A DNA stretch of 64,000 nucleotides from Alkaliphilus serpentinus (GTDB lineage Bacteria > Bacillota > Clostridia > Peptostreptococcales > Natronincolaceae), in contig NZ_WBZB01000004.1 in NCBI RefSeq assembly GCF_009017255.1, forward strand, positions 124,001 through 188,000. The letters run 5' to 3'. Both the position numbers and the translations under genes were made by a program. Under the pieces are notes generated by a model, which ran no database searches, was not told the DNA's origin, and saw only the letters and a program-made list of their open reading frames with translations. This document shows positions 34,331 through 43,042 of the stretch, piece after piece. Every line of letters begins with the position of its first letter. Position 1 is the stretch's first letter.

Positions 34331-35132
34331 ATCCTTTTACCTCCTCCAGGGCTCTTTTTAGAAGGACCTTACAAATCTGCCTCCTATAGGCTTCACTACC
34401 CCTAGTATTTGATCCAAAGATGATTTCTTCAGCAATGATATCAGTTGCCTCAGTTAATACTTCCTTTGACAACTCTTTACCCTTTAAAAAGTCCATGGTT
34501 TTTGTGGCAAGGATCCCTCTATTGGGTCTTGCTCCAACGGCTATACTATAGCTTCCATCCTTCATAGATAAGGCCAAATTTAATATGGCATAATCTCCCT
34601 TAGAGTTCCTCATAGACTGGAAGGAGGCAATCCTTCCAGTCTTCTTAATGATAATAGCCTCTAATATATCCCTTTCTTTACTGCCCTTTATTAAAAAGTC
34701 CCTTAAAGGAATAATACCTTGCTTATATAGCTTAACATCGGTTTCCAGCACCAACAAAGCAGTGATGGGATCTGAAAATCCATATCGTGAATATACTGTT
34801 CCACCTACAGTGACAAGATTTCTTAATTGTACTCCAACGATATCCCCTACAGACCTTGCCAATAAGTTATTAAAAACTTTATTTAATCCTTTATGCCTTT
34901 CTATATCGCCAAAGGTGGTCATAGCTCCAATTTCAAAGGTTTCTTCCTTTTCCTCTACATAGGATAGCCCAGCCTTAGATAAGTCAATTGCCAGGGAAAT
35001 AGACTTAGCTCCCATTCTTAGAAAGGCTCCTCCACCAATCAGGGTGCATCCTTTATTACTTACTAATAAGTTATATGCCTCTTCAATTGATTTTGGTGCA
35101 ATATACTCTTTTATACTAATCATAGATTTCAC
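34308..35132 (-). CDS. xdhB: Xanthine dehydrogenase, FAD-binding subunit
   Basis: A 274-residue FAD subunit of the molybdopterin dehydrogenase family. The FAD-binding segment TLIGGGAFLRMGAKS (about 31-45) is present, then VGVQLRNLVTVGGTV (about 99-113), the family LRNxATxGG-like motif. It is the first of the three subunit genes, 109 bp downstream of the purine permease. Electrons pass from Mo through the two clusters to this FAD and then to NAD or ferredoxin. Confidence 0.93.
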   Translation of the reverse strand: MKSMISIKEYIAPKSIEEAYNLLVSNKGCTLIGGGAFLRMGAKSISLAIDLSKAGLSYVEEKEETFEIGAMTTFGDIERHKGLNKVFNNLLARSVGDIVGVQLRNLVTVGGTVYSRYGFSDPITALLVLETDVKLYKQGIIPLRDFLIKGSKERDILEAIIIKKTGRIASFQSMRNSKGDYAILNLALSMKDGSYSIAVGARPNRGILATKTMDFLKGKELSKEVLTEATDIIAEEIIFGSNTRGSEAYRRQICKVLLKRALEEVKGYDNKSED

Positions 35133-35240
35133 CCCTATCCTTTATATATATTATAACAAATAAAGAATACCAAGGTAGAAGAATTTAAGTTTTGCTCATC
35201 TTAATTCAACACCTAGGTATTCCACTTTAATCCCTAATCA

Positions 35241-36614
35241 TTAGTTGTTAGCCTTTGCACCCTCTTGTTGTTCATGCTTTCCAAACAAACTCTTACCCAA
35301 CTCTTGAGGCAAAATGATATTAAGAACTAATGCTACTATACAAGCTATTACTATACCTGAACCTCCGAAAATTAACCTAACGGATTCTGGAAAGTGTTGT
35401 AAAGCATTAGGAACTGAAGTTACACCCAAACCAAGGGCTAATGCTAAACCTACAGTTAAAAGATTTCTTTGATTTAACTCAGATTTACTTATAAGTGCAA
35501 TACCGGTAACAGCTATCATGGAGAACATTACAATTGTAGCTCCCCCTAAAACTGATTGAGGAATTGTAGTTACTAAAGCTCCTAGCTTCGGAAACAATCC
35601 TGCAATAATTAAAAAGCTTGCACCTAAAGCTACTACGAACCTGCTCATAACTCCAGTTAAGGATATTAAACCAACATTTTGACTATAAGAGGTATTAGGG
35701 AGGGCTCCAAAGATTGCTGCAAAGGAGCTTCCAAGACCATTAGATATGATTCCACCTGATAGCTCACGGTCAGTAGCTTCTCGGCCTGCTCCACCCATTG
35801 TAATACCTGAAATATCTCCAACTGTCTCTACAGTTGTGACTATATACATAATGAGCATTGCTGCAATTGCCTCCCAATGGAAGGTCATTCCGAAAACTAA
35901 GGGCTTGGGCAATGAAAACCAGCCGGCTTGAGCAACTGCATCAAAGCTTACTTTCCCAAAGGCTAACGCAACTATATATCCAACAATTATTCCGATAAGT
36001 ATTGCGGCCATACTACTGAAGCCTTTTGTAAATTGTCTAAAGTACACAACTGTGATTAAAACAACAAAGGCAATAAATAGGTTAGTAAAAGAGCCAAAAT
36101 CTGCTGCCCCGGCTCCACCAGCCATAGCCGTTATCCCCGTTGGCAATAGAGATAGTCCTATTGTTAACAATACGGTCCCTGTAACCAATGGAGGGAAGAA
36201 TTTACGAAGAGGCTTTAAAAATAAACCTAAAATTCCGCAGAAGAAACCCCCAACAAATTGAGCACCTAATATACCCGCCAATCCAAAGGATTTTCCAATG
36301 GCAATACATGTTGGTAAAAAACCAAAACTCGTTCCCATTACTATAGGTAGTTTAGCCCCAATTCTTCCGATTGGATACAATTGTATCATAGTTACAATAC
36401 CAGCAACAAACATTGCATATTGAATAAGCATTGTCTTCTGTGCAACATCAAATCCTAATAAACCGGCAATAATAATTGGAACCGTTACATTCCCAACAAA
36501 CATTGCCAAGATATGTTGCATACCTAAGGGAATAGCTTCCCTCAATGGTGGTTTGCCATCCAGCTCATATACAGAGGTGTCATTAGTTTTACGAATCTTC
36601 TTTTCGATTTTCAT
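35241..36614 (-). CDS. NCS2 uracil-xanthine permease
   Basis: A 457-residue membrane transporter of the nucleobase:cation symporter 2 family with about 14 hydrophobic segments. The NCS2 signature QNVGLISLTGVMSRFVV (about 312-328) and TMGGAGREATDRELSGG (about 270-286, family site of substrate binding) are visible, as is VMGTSFGFLPT. Being the first gene of the xdh operon, it most likely imports xanthine or uric acid. A 220-nt leader containing an intrinsic terminator precedes it, so uptake and oxidation are probably controlled together by attenuation. Confidence 0.92.
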   Translation of the reverse strand: MKIEKKIRKTNDTSVYELDGKPPLREAIPLGMQHILAMFVGNVTVPIIIAGLLGFDVAQKTMLIQYAMFVAGIVTMIQLYPIGRIGAKLPIVMGTSFGFLPTCIAIGKSFGLAGILGAQFVGGFFCGILGLFLKPLRKFFPPLVTGTVLLTIGLSLLPTGITAMAGGAGAADFGSFTNLFIAFVVLITVVYFRQFTKGFSSMAAILIGIIVGYIVALAFGKVSFDAVAQAGWFSLPKPLVFGMTFHWEAIAAMLIMYIVTTVETVGDISGITMGGAGREATDRELSGGIISNGLGSSFAAIFGALPNTSYSQNVGLISLTGVMSRFVVALGASFLIIAGLFPKLGALVTTIPQSVLGGATIVMFSMIAVTGIALISKSELNQRNLLTVGLALALGLGVTSVPNALQHFPESVRLIFGGSGIVIACIVALVLNIILPQELGKSLFGKHEQQEGAKANN

Positions 36615-36714
36615 TTTTCTTCCCCCTTTAATTTGTTAAATCAATACTTACTGATTAATTTTTAACCCACCTCCTGAAGAACTTAGTTATTGTTGTACTT
36701 AGAGAAAATAAAAA

Positions 36715-36866
36715 AGGTCAGCACAAAAGAATTTTTCATTCCTTTATACTGACCTATTAAAGACTAACAGAACTTGCTTTCTTTAATTATTGTCATTGCC
36801 TTATTAAGTTGTAATTTTTCTCCGTGATAGTCTATAGAATCTATATCTATGACGGTTTTATTAGCT
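36715..36866 (-). promoter_or_regulatory. Structured leader with intrinsic terminator upstream of the purine permease
   Basis: On the minus strand the leader starts near 36866. It first forms a hairpin at about 36810-36853 (CCGT...ACGG closing ATAG/CTAT steps). A second stem AGACTA/TAGTCT encloses about 60 nt with AAGGCAATGACAATAATT. A strong terminator then follows at 36715-36755: AGGTCAGTATAAAGGAAT pairs with ATTCTTTTGTGCTGACCT, then six T. TAGTCTTTAATAGGTC could pair in alternative ways, as in riboswitches. The conserved purine riboswitch core is not recognisable, so the class is unassigned. A ten-codon ORF in it has a poorly spaced ribosome site. Confidence 0.6.
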
Positions 36867-36873
36867 TAAATAC

Positions 36874-36903
36874 AGTATAGCATATAGACTATTAAAAAAT
36901 CAA
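36874..36903 (-). promoter_or_regulatory. Sigma-A promoter for the permease-xdh operon
   Basis: On the minus strand TTGATT (36898-36903) and TATACT (36874-36879) are separated by 18 bases, close to the sigma-A consensus. They lie at the end of the response regulator gene, so the operon has its own start about ten bases downstream, near 36866. Confidence 0.6.
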
Positions 36904-37686
36904 CTAAAAAAATGAAAACGTTATCTTATCCATATTATGGAGGGAATCTGCCTCAAACTCCAACAATTTGCAATCACTTCCCACAATATCACCAATGGAT
37001 TTTTCAAGAATGGTTTTGTATTCCCGATATAAAAGACTCCTATTATAATCAACGAGGCTGTAATTCTTTCTATTGGCTATTAAGCTAGCTTCATAAACCG
37101 TCAACACTCCTAAAGCCTTAGCGGTTATCTCATTTCCTTGTATGAAGGCTTGAACATATTGGGGCCCTTTGCCGGTATAGCTCTTAATAAAATAGGCAAT
37201 TTCGCTGGCAACCTTTTTTTCTAGTTCAATTTTTTCCTCTTTACTAAGTACATAGATATTATTTACAATGGTTTTATTCATCTTCTCCTTCAAAATGTTG
37301 GCTGCTAATTCCTTCATAGCATCAATTAAAGTATTGGTATCTACAGGCTTTACCACATATTTAACAATCCCCAAATCCACTGCTTGTAAAATAGTTTCAC
37401 TATCGGAAAGGGCAGAAATAATGATTACTGGTGTATTGCCCCCAATATTTCTGATCATCTTTACCATCTCTAAGCCATCCATAAGGGGCATTTTTAAATC
37501 CGTTATAATTAAATCTGGATTACGCTCTTTATATATAGCCAACCCCTCTTGGCCATTTTCACAGCAATACAGCTTACCTACCCTGCGTTTAAGAAATTTC
37601 GAAAGCTCTCCTCTGGTAAATTCTTCATCCTCTACATATAATAGCTGTAAATTACATAGTAAATTATCCAATTTCTCCTTACTCAC
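36904..37686 (-). CDS. Response regulator with receiver and DUF2294/MpsC-like output domain
   Basis: A 260-residue protein. The receiver (about 12-125) has LYVEDEEFTRGEL with the acidic pair, the phosphoacceptor Asp in PDLIITDLKMPLMDG, Ser/Thr in IIISALSD and Lys in VVKPVD. The C-terminal part (about 148-258) has GKGPQYVQAFIQG, then ALGVLTVYEASL and LYREYKTILEKSIGDIVG. These match the DUF2294 (MpsC) pattern, not a known DNA-binding domain. An RR with this output is unusual; it may regulate a membrane or energy process. It overlaps the kinase gene by four bases. Confidence 0.8.
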   Translation of the reverse strand: MSKEKLDNLLCNLQLLYVEDEEFTRGELSKFLKRRVGKLYCCENGQEGLAIYKERNPDLIITDLKMPLMDGLEMVKMIRNIGGNTPVIIISALSDSETILQAVDLGIVKYVVKPVDTNTLIDAMKELAANILKEKMNKTIVNNIYVLSKEEKIELEKKVASEIAYFIKSYTGKGPQYVQAFIQGNEITAKALGVLTVYEASLIANRKNYSLVDYNRSLLYREYKTILEKSIGDIVGSDCKLLEFEADSLHNMDKITFSFF

Positions 37687-39587
37687 CTTACTCCCCCCCT
37701 ACTCGGTGGTATCTCAAGTCTCAATAAGAGGCCATTTTGTTGGTTTTTCCAATAAATTACACCCTTCATATTGTTCTCAATAATCATTTTAGTGATGTAT
37801 AAGCCTAGACCGGTACCTTTACCCTCATTCTTGGTTGTAAAATAAATTTCAAATATTCTTTCTCCTATAGATGGATCAATTCCCCCTCCATTATCCCATA
37901 TCTCGATTATTGACCTATCCTTTTCTATATCTATAGATATTCTAATTTCCTTATTTTGCATAGCACCGTTACTTAAAGCATCGATTGAGTTGCTGATAAT
38001 ATTAAATATAGCCTGAGAGAATTGATTACCATACCCGTATACAACAGCATCAGCGTTTTTTTTCAAATCAACATGAATACTATTAAACTTCAAATTTTCC
38101 TCCAATAGCTCTAGCACACTGATAATACTATCATATATATTAAAGTAATCCATATTGGTTTGAGGCTTAAGAAAGTAGCGAAAGTCGTCAATTGTCTCTG
38201 ACATCTTTGTGATTAATTTTTTCGATCTCTCAATAGAGGAATTTAAGTAATCCCCATCTAATTCATTGTGTCTATAGGAATCTTCAATATTAGCCAATAC
38301 TAAACCCAAGTTATTTAAAGGCTGTCTCCATTGATGGGCTATGTTTGCAATCATCTCCCCCATAGCAGCCAGTTTAGCCTGATAAATGATCAAGGCTTCC
38401 TTTTTTTGATTCTCCTTTAACTCCCTTTGAACCATGATTTCCAACTGTCTCATGGTGTTTTTTGCAGTTATATGAATGACTAAAAGTATTACTAAAAAAA
38501 TTGCTGTAGCTACTGAGAATATAAGCAAAAAAGCATCTTGTCTTTCCCTTCTTTGATTTTCTATTCTCTCGTAATCAAATATAAATTCATCCCAGTTAAT
38601 TTCCTCTTTTAATAAATCTAACTTAAGTAATGCATCCTCCATTGCAGCCCATCTATGGGGGTTAATATTTCCAATCTCAACCACGGGATAGAGGGTATAG
38701 GCTTCTACCCTTTCAGCCTGAAATTTATTAAATTCATAGTAATTCCTATGGGTTCTGCCGACGGTTTCTCCATATTCTTCAACCATTCTTTTAATAATTT
38801 CTTCAGGATTCTCAAGGGCATATACCCACCCCTTTAAGCTTGCCCTCTTAAAGGCCTCCACCATCTCTGGTTTTGAATCAGCTAATGTCTTCCTTGTGAA
38901 CAAAGAATCTCCATAAAAATCTATTCCATAGTCTATAGGCCTAATAACCTTTAAATCCACATCGGCTTTTTCAGCATAATAAGAAATTGTCCCCAAATAA
39001 CCTGGAATCACATCAAATCTATATAAGGTAAGGTCCTTTATTGAAAAATCCAAATCCTCATCATAAACCTCCAACTGATCTGGATTTATCCCTTCTTTTA
39101 ACAGCATTGCTTGAAGCTCAATATCCAGTAAATCATTTTTTCTTCTCGCAGTATTTAAATCAACTAAATCTACTAGAGAGTAAAAGGGGGTTTCCTCCAG
39201 CATATAAAATTCAACAGGACTCCGTTGAAAAATTGAAGCCACTATTGAAAACTCATAACCTTGGTTTCTGGCTATAAGGGTGTCCACAGCTCCCACACCA
39301 AAATGCGCCCTACCTTCAGCCACCTCTTGGGTTGCATAGTGTATTTTTCTATCCTCAGAAAATCCAGGCAAAATCTCTACTTCTAGGCCTTCTTCTTCAT
39401 AGAAACCTAGCCAATTGGCTGCATAATAACCAGCAAATTGAAATTGGTGATCCCATCGTAGCTGTAGGGTAACCTTTTCAGGTGCTTTTCCATAAACTGT
39501 CCCCATTTCTACAAAGAAAATGGTAAATATAATTGTTAAATTTAATAACCCTTTCCAACACCATACATTAATCCTTTTGTTTTCCAT
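37683..39587 (-). CDS. Sensor histidine kinase with NMT1/THI5-like periplasmic domain
   Basis: A 634-residue membrane kinase. A signal-like N-terminal helix (about 10-30) leads to an extracellular NMT1/THI5-type binding domain (about 36-335: VTLQLRWDHQFQFAGYYAA, ANWLGFYEEEGLEVEILPG). A membrane helix follows at about 349-371. The HisKA H-box is NIAHQWRQPLNNLGLVLAN (His at about 420), and the HATPase has NISNSIDALS, DNGGGIDPS and GTGLGLYITKMIIENN. The NMT1 domain binds pyrimidine- or amine-type small molecules in related proteins, so the signal may be a heterocyclic base or thiamine precursor; that is inference. Partner RR follows immediately. Confidence 0.9.
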   Translation of the reverse strand: MENKRINVWCWKGLLNLTIIFTIFFVEMGTVYGKAPEKVTLQLRWDHQFQFAGYYAANWLGFYEEEGLEVEILPGFSEDRKIHYATQEVAEGRAHFGVGAVDTLIARNQGYEFSIVASIFQRSPVEFYMLEETPFYSLVDLVDLNTARRKNDLLDIELQAMLLKEGINPDQLEVYDEDLDFSIKDLTLYRFDVIPGYLGTISYYAEKADVDLKVIRPIDYGIDFYGDSLFTRKTLADSKPEMVEAFKRASLKGWVYALENPEEIIKRMVEEYGETVGRTHRNYYEFNKFQAERVEAYTLYPVVEIGNINPHRWAAMEDALLKLDLLKEEINWDEFIFDYERIENQRRERQDAFLLIFSVATAIFLVILLVIHITAKNTMRQLEIMVQRELKENQKKEALIIYQAKLAAMGEMIANIAHQWRQPLNNLGLVLANIEDSYRHNELDGDYLNSSIERSKKLITKMSETIDDFRYFLKPQTNMDYFNIYDSIISVLELLEENLKFNSIHVDLKKNADAVVYGYGNQFSQAIFNIISNSIDALSNGAMQNKEIRISIDIEKDRSIIEIWDNGGGIDPSIGERIFEIYFTTKNEGKGTGLGLYITKMIIENNMKGVIYWKNQQNGLLLRLEIPPSRGGVR

Positions 39588-39621
39588 AATGTCACCCTAA
39601 CGGTTTTTATTCATTCATGAA

Positions 39622-41076
39622 CTATAGCTTTCTATAGGAACCAACATAATGGGTAGTTTTATTATTCTCATCCGTAATTCCTCTAATAGTAAGCAGTACC
39701 CTTATTTTCAGTCCTCTTTTGCTTATATTGGTTATCTCACCCCTCCACTCACCCTTTGTTTGAAGTTCCTTCCACATATCCCTATAGAAGCTATCCTCAT
39801 AGTATCCAGATTTCAGTATATTGGTTTTCTTACCAATCACATCAATTAAAGAGTAGCCTGTTATTTTTATAAAGGCATTATTAACCCATGTAATGTTTCC
39901 ATCGGCATCAGTCAAAATCAATCCCTCAGAGCTATACTCTAAGATCTTTCTAAATGTATTTAGCTGCCTCTCACTGGCCTTTTTAGCTGTTATATCTAAA
40001 TAAATAATATAGGCACCGACAATGGCATTATGGCTCACTATTGGATAGCAGATAATTTCTACATATAATAATTTGCCATCCTTTCTTCTTCTTATTCCCT
40101 CCTGCTTGATGATTTCTCCTTGATAGAGTAATTGGATATTTCTAACAACTTGCTTTTCGGAGTCAATAGTGGATACAAATTCTGCAATATGTCCATCCTT
40201 TACATCCTCAAGATAATACTGAAAGAGATTGGTAAAGTTGCGATTGATATTAACGATTTTTTGATCCTTATTTAGTATTGCAACAGCATCAGGGGAATCA
40301 AAAAATAAGGTGTCAAACATCAGCTTCTGACTTCTTATCTCTGAAACATCATGTATAATAGAAAACAATAAAGACTCATTGTCAATTTCTATAGGAAAGC
40401 TGTGAACCTCAACATCCCTTAATTCACCATTGGCTAACCTATGGGTAAACTCGAAACAGTTTCGATCTTCTTTTTTAGCTCTAATCATTTCCTCCTTAAC
40501 TTCCTTCTCACTGAGGGTATTAATCTCAGCAATCTTCATACTAAGAAGTTCTTCTTCAGAATAGCCATAATATTCAATTGTAGCCCTATTGACTTTAACA
40601 ATTCTTCCTGTCATAGAGTTTATTAATAGCATCACCGATTTATTGTTCTCAAATAATAGCTGATAAATCTTATTCTTTTCAGCCAGCTGATTCTTAATCT
40701 TTTCTTGATGATCAATATCGAAAATAACCGCAAACAAAAGGCCATTTCTATTGGTGATACGAATATCTGTAACAAAGCTGTGGCCATTTTTTTTAAGATG
40801 GGTCCACTGAAATTCTATTGGTTTTTCACTAATAAGGGCTTTGTCTACTATATCCTTTCCCTTTTCATTAGAATACCTTCCATCGGGCTGGAGCTCCGGA
40901 GATAGCTCATAGGGGCCTAATCCTATTACCTCTACTTTTTTTTCATAACCAAATAACTGCAGAGCAGCTGAATTGCAGTCTATGATTTTATAATCCTTTA
41001 TAACGTATAGGGCAGATGGAAATACTTCAATCAAATCGTCAAAATCTAATTTATATTGATCTAACTTATCAATCAT
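39622..41076 (-). CDS. Multi-PAS sensor protein lacking an output domain
   Basis: A 484-residue cytoplasmic protein made of four consecutive PAS/PAC modules, at about 12-135, 137-258, 258-378 and 378-484; each has a motif such as YGYSEEELLSMKIAEIN or TDADGNITWVNNAFIKITGY. There is no kinase, GGDEF or methyl-accepting domain. The last PAC ends THYVGSYRKL where relatives continue (usually into a linker and an output), so the gene is either a natural single-domain modulator or truncated. It lies 34 bp before the histidine kinase gene and is likely its modulating partner. Confidence 0.8.
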   Translation of the reverse strand: MIDKLDQYKLDFDDLIEVFPSALYVIKDYKIIDCNSAALQLFGYEKKVEVIGLGPYELSPELQPDGRYSNEKGKDIVDKALISEKPIEFQWTHLKKNGHSFVTDIRITNRNGLLFAVIFDIDHQEKIKNQLAEKNKIYQLLFENNKSVMLLINSMTGRIVKVNRATIEYYGYSEEELLSMKIAEINTLSEKEVKEEMIRAKKEDRNCFEFTHRLANGELRDVEVHSFPIEIDNESLLFSIIHDVSEIRSQKLMFDTLFFDSPDAVAILNKDQKIVNINRNFTNLFQYYLEDVKDGHIAEFVSTIDSEKQVVRNIQLLYQGEIIKQEGIRRRKDGKLLYVEIICYPIVSHNAIVGAYIIYLDITAKKASERQLNTFRKILEYSSEGLILTDADGNITWVNNAFIKITGYSLIDVIGKKTNILKSGYYEDSFYRDMWKELQTKGEWRGEITNISKRGLKIRVLLTIRGITDENNKTTHYVGSYRKL

Positions 41077-41342
41077 TTTATCATCCTCATTTCCAGTCTA
41101 ATACTTTAATTATATATCCTTCACTAAAAATTATAAAGTATTTGACAAACAAAGTAGCAAAAAGTTGGTTTTATGTATTTACTGTCTATTTATATCGGGT
41201 ATAGTGTTATTGATTAGAAGAAGGCTAGTTACAAGAAGAAATAGGCTTAAGTGAAATATCTGCTATTGTAGGGTGTTGAAAAATATGGTAACCTAATGAG
41301 GTAGTTTCCATTGTAACAGAAAATTCTAATAAGGGAGATCAC

Positions 41343-41379
41343 AAAGGGATGTCCCTTTCTATTTGAGGTCTATGACCTC
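41343..41379 (+). promoter_or_regulatory. Two small hairpins before the MutS-like gene
   Basis: AAAGGGATGTCCCTTT (41343-41358) and GAGGTCTATGACCTC (41365-41379) lie in tandem just before the ribosome site AAGGAGGAT. No T-tract follows, so mRNA stabilisation or a regulatory leader is more likely than termination. The 319-bp gap upstream of them shows no gene. Confidence 0.4.
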
Positions 41380-41395
41380 TTCTTAAGGAGGATCT

Positions 41396-42982
41396 ATGAG
41401 AAAAAGTAAAATAATTCAGATACTAAAAGATAATTTTGGAAGAATTCCTAAATTGGAATATAAACCAGGGGATATGGATGGTATTAAAAAGTATTATGAA
41501 CATAGGCTCAATCATGATAAGGATGAATTTTTAATTGATGATCTTACATGGAATGATTTGAATATGGATGATGTTTACAAGAGAATGAATCTTGGATTAT
41601 CTACTTCGGGAGAACACTACCTGTACTATACCTTAAGGAGCCCCGCCATCAATGCAGAAACCTATAGGGAGCGTCAAAATTTAATTGATGTGGTTGAGGA
41701 GGATGAAGGTTTAAGAAGGGACCTTAGTGTTATTTTGTATAAGCTTGGCAGAGAAAGGGTGGCCAACATCTGTGAGGTTTTTAAATCCAATACCTCTGCT
41801 CCCTCCAAACTGGCCTTGTACTTGTTTCTGGTTTTAGGCTTGCTCACCTGTCTTATCGCTTTTTCCTATACTAAAATGGCCATCCCTCCCCTAATTTTTT
41901 TTGCCATTGTAAACCCTCTAATAAGAGAATGTATGCGAAAAGACATCTATAAAGATGTCGTTACGGTTAATTATGCCGCTGCAATGGTTCTAGCTGCTTA
42001 TAAGATTAGTAAAATAAACCATAGTAAGCTAAAGGAAATTATAAAGCCCATGATAGAAACCGTTCATAAGCTAAAAGCCATCATCAGAGTTGGTGATGTT
42101 AGCATTACCTCTGGTAATGATGTTTTAGAAATACTATCCAGTTGGTTGATGGTTGACCTTATCACCTACGAGTACTTGAAAAAGAAGCTTGCTAAGAACC
42201 ATGATGATATATTCCTAATTCATGAATATCTTGGCAAGGTTGATACAGCCATTGCTGTTGCATCCTTTAGAAGGAGTGTTGAGGATTATTCCGTCCCCAG
42301 CATCGATTTTAGCTCTAACACTAAATCCTATTTAAAGGCCAAAGGCCTAAGGCATCCCCTAGTCAAGGATTGTGTTCCAAATGATTTGATTATGATAAAT
42401 TCTATACTAGTTACTGGCTCTAATGCCTCTGGTAAATCAACCTATATTAAAACCGTTGGAATAAATTTATTACTAAGTCAAAGTATTTGTACTGCCATTG
42501 CAGATGACTATACAGGAACTCCCCTAAGACTCTACTCCTCTATGGCCATAAAGGATGATTTAGAGGCTGGCGAAAGCTATTACATAGCCGAAATTAAATC
42601 CCTTAAGCGAATTGTAGAGGCTTCTAAGGATCATCGCAATATATTATGTATCATTGACGAGATTTTAAGGGGCACCAATACCATAGAAAGAATAGCTGCC
42701 TCAAGCGAAGTATTAAAAACCCTAGCGAAAAGGTCTGTGTTATGTCTTGCTGCCACCCATGACCTTGAGCTTTGTCAGCTTTTATCTCAATATTATCGTC
42801 AGGTTCATTTTCAAGAGGAGATTTTAGCAGGGGAAATGCTTTTTGATTATAAGCTTAGGGAAGGGCCAACCACCAGTAGGAATGCCATAAAGCTCCTAAG
42901 TATTATGGGCTTTGAGGATGCTATTATACAACAGGCAGATAACCGAGCTAAGGTCTATATGGAAGAGGGTAAGTGGCAATAA
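41396..42982 (+). CDS. MutS-related ATPase with membrane helices, not mismatch repair type
   Basis: A 528-residue plus-strand protein carrying the MutS clamp/ATPase architecture without the DNA mismatch-binding domain. Two hydrophobic helices at about 138-180 would anchor it in the membrane. The Walker A is TGSNASGKSTYIKTVGINLL (about 342-361) and the Walker B ILCIIDEILRGTNTIERIAAS (given as CIIDEILRGTNTIERIAA, about 419). Such membrane-associated MutS-like proteins occur in Firmicutes with unknown role. It has ATG with AAGGAGGAT. The adjacent rnpB gene is on the opposite strand, convergent. Confidence 0.85.
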   Translation: MRKSKIIQILKDNFGRIPKLEYKPGDMDGIKKYYEHRLNHDKDEFLIDDLTWNDLNMDDVYKRMNLGLSTSGEHYLYYTLRSPAINAETYRERQNLIDVVEEDEGLRRDLSVILYKLGRERVANICEVFKSNTSAPSKLALYLFLVLGLLTCLIAFSYTKMAIPPLIFFAIVNPLIRECMRKDIYKDVVTVNYAAAMVLAAYKISKINHSKLKEIIKPMIETVHKLKAIIRVGDVSITSGNDVLEILSSWLMVDLITYEYLKKKLAKNHDDIFLIHEYLGKVDTAIAVASFRRSVEDYSVPSIDFSSNTKSYLKAKGLRHPLVKDCVPNDLIMINSILVTGSNASGKSTYIKTVGINLLLSQSICTAIADDYTGTPLRLYSSMAIKDDLEAGESYYIAEIKSLKRIVEASKDHRNILCIIDEILRGTNTIERIAASSEVLKTLAKRSVLCLAATHDLELCQLLSQYYRQVHFQEEILAGEMLFDYKLREGPTTSRNAIKLLSIMGFEDAIIQQADNRAKVYMEEGKWQ

Positions 42983-43009
42983 CAAACAGAACAAGGTTTT
43001 TATTAAATA

Positions 43010-43034
43010 AAAAAACACTCTAATAGGAGTGTTT
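43010..43034 (-). terminator. rnpB terminator
   Basis: Stem AAACACTC/GAGTGTTT with a five-base loop followed on the minus strand by TTTTTTATTTAATA. Placed nine bases beyond the 3' end of the RNase P RNA. It lies close to the stop of the convergent MutS-like gene. Confidence 0.85.
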
Positions 43035-43042
43035 ATAATGAA

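Noticed and set aside
36715-36866. Standard purine (guanine/adenine) riboswitch
   Set aside because: The conserved junction sequences of that class cannot be placed; only a terminator and two stems are clear, so I left it unassigned.
37268-37783. 171-codon plus-strand ORF
   Set aside because: Antisense to the response regulator and kinase end; codon use is that of a shadow frame.
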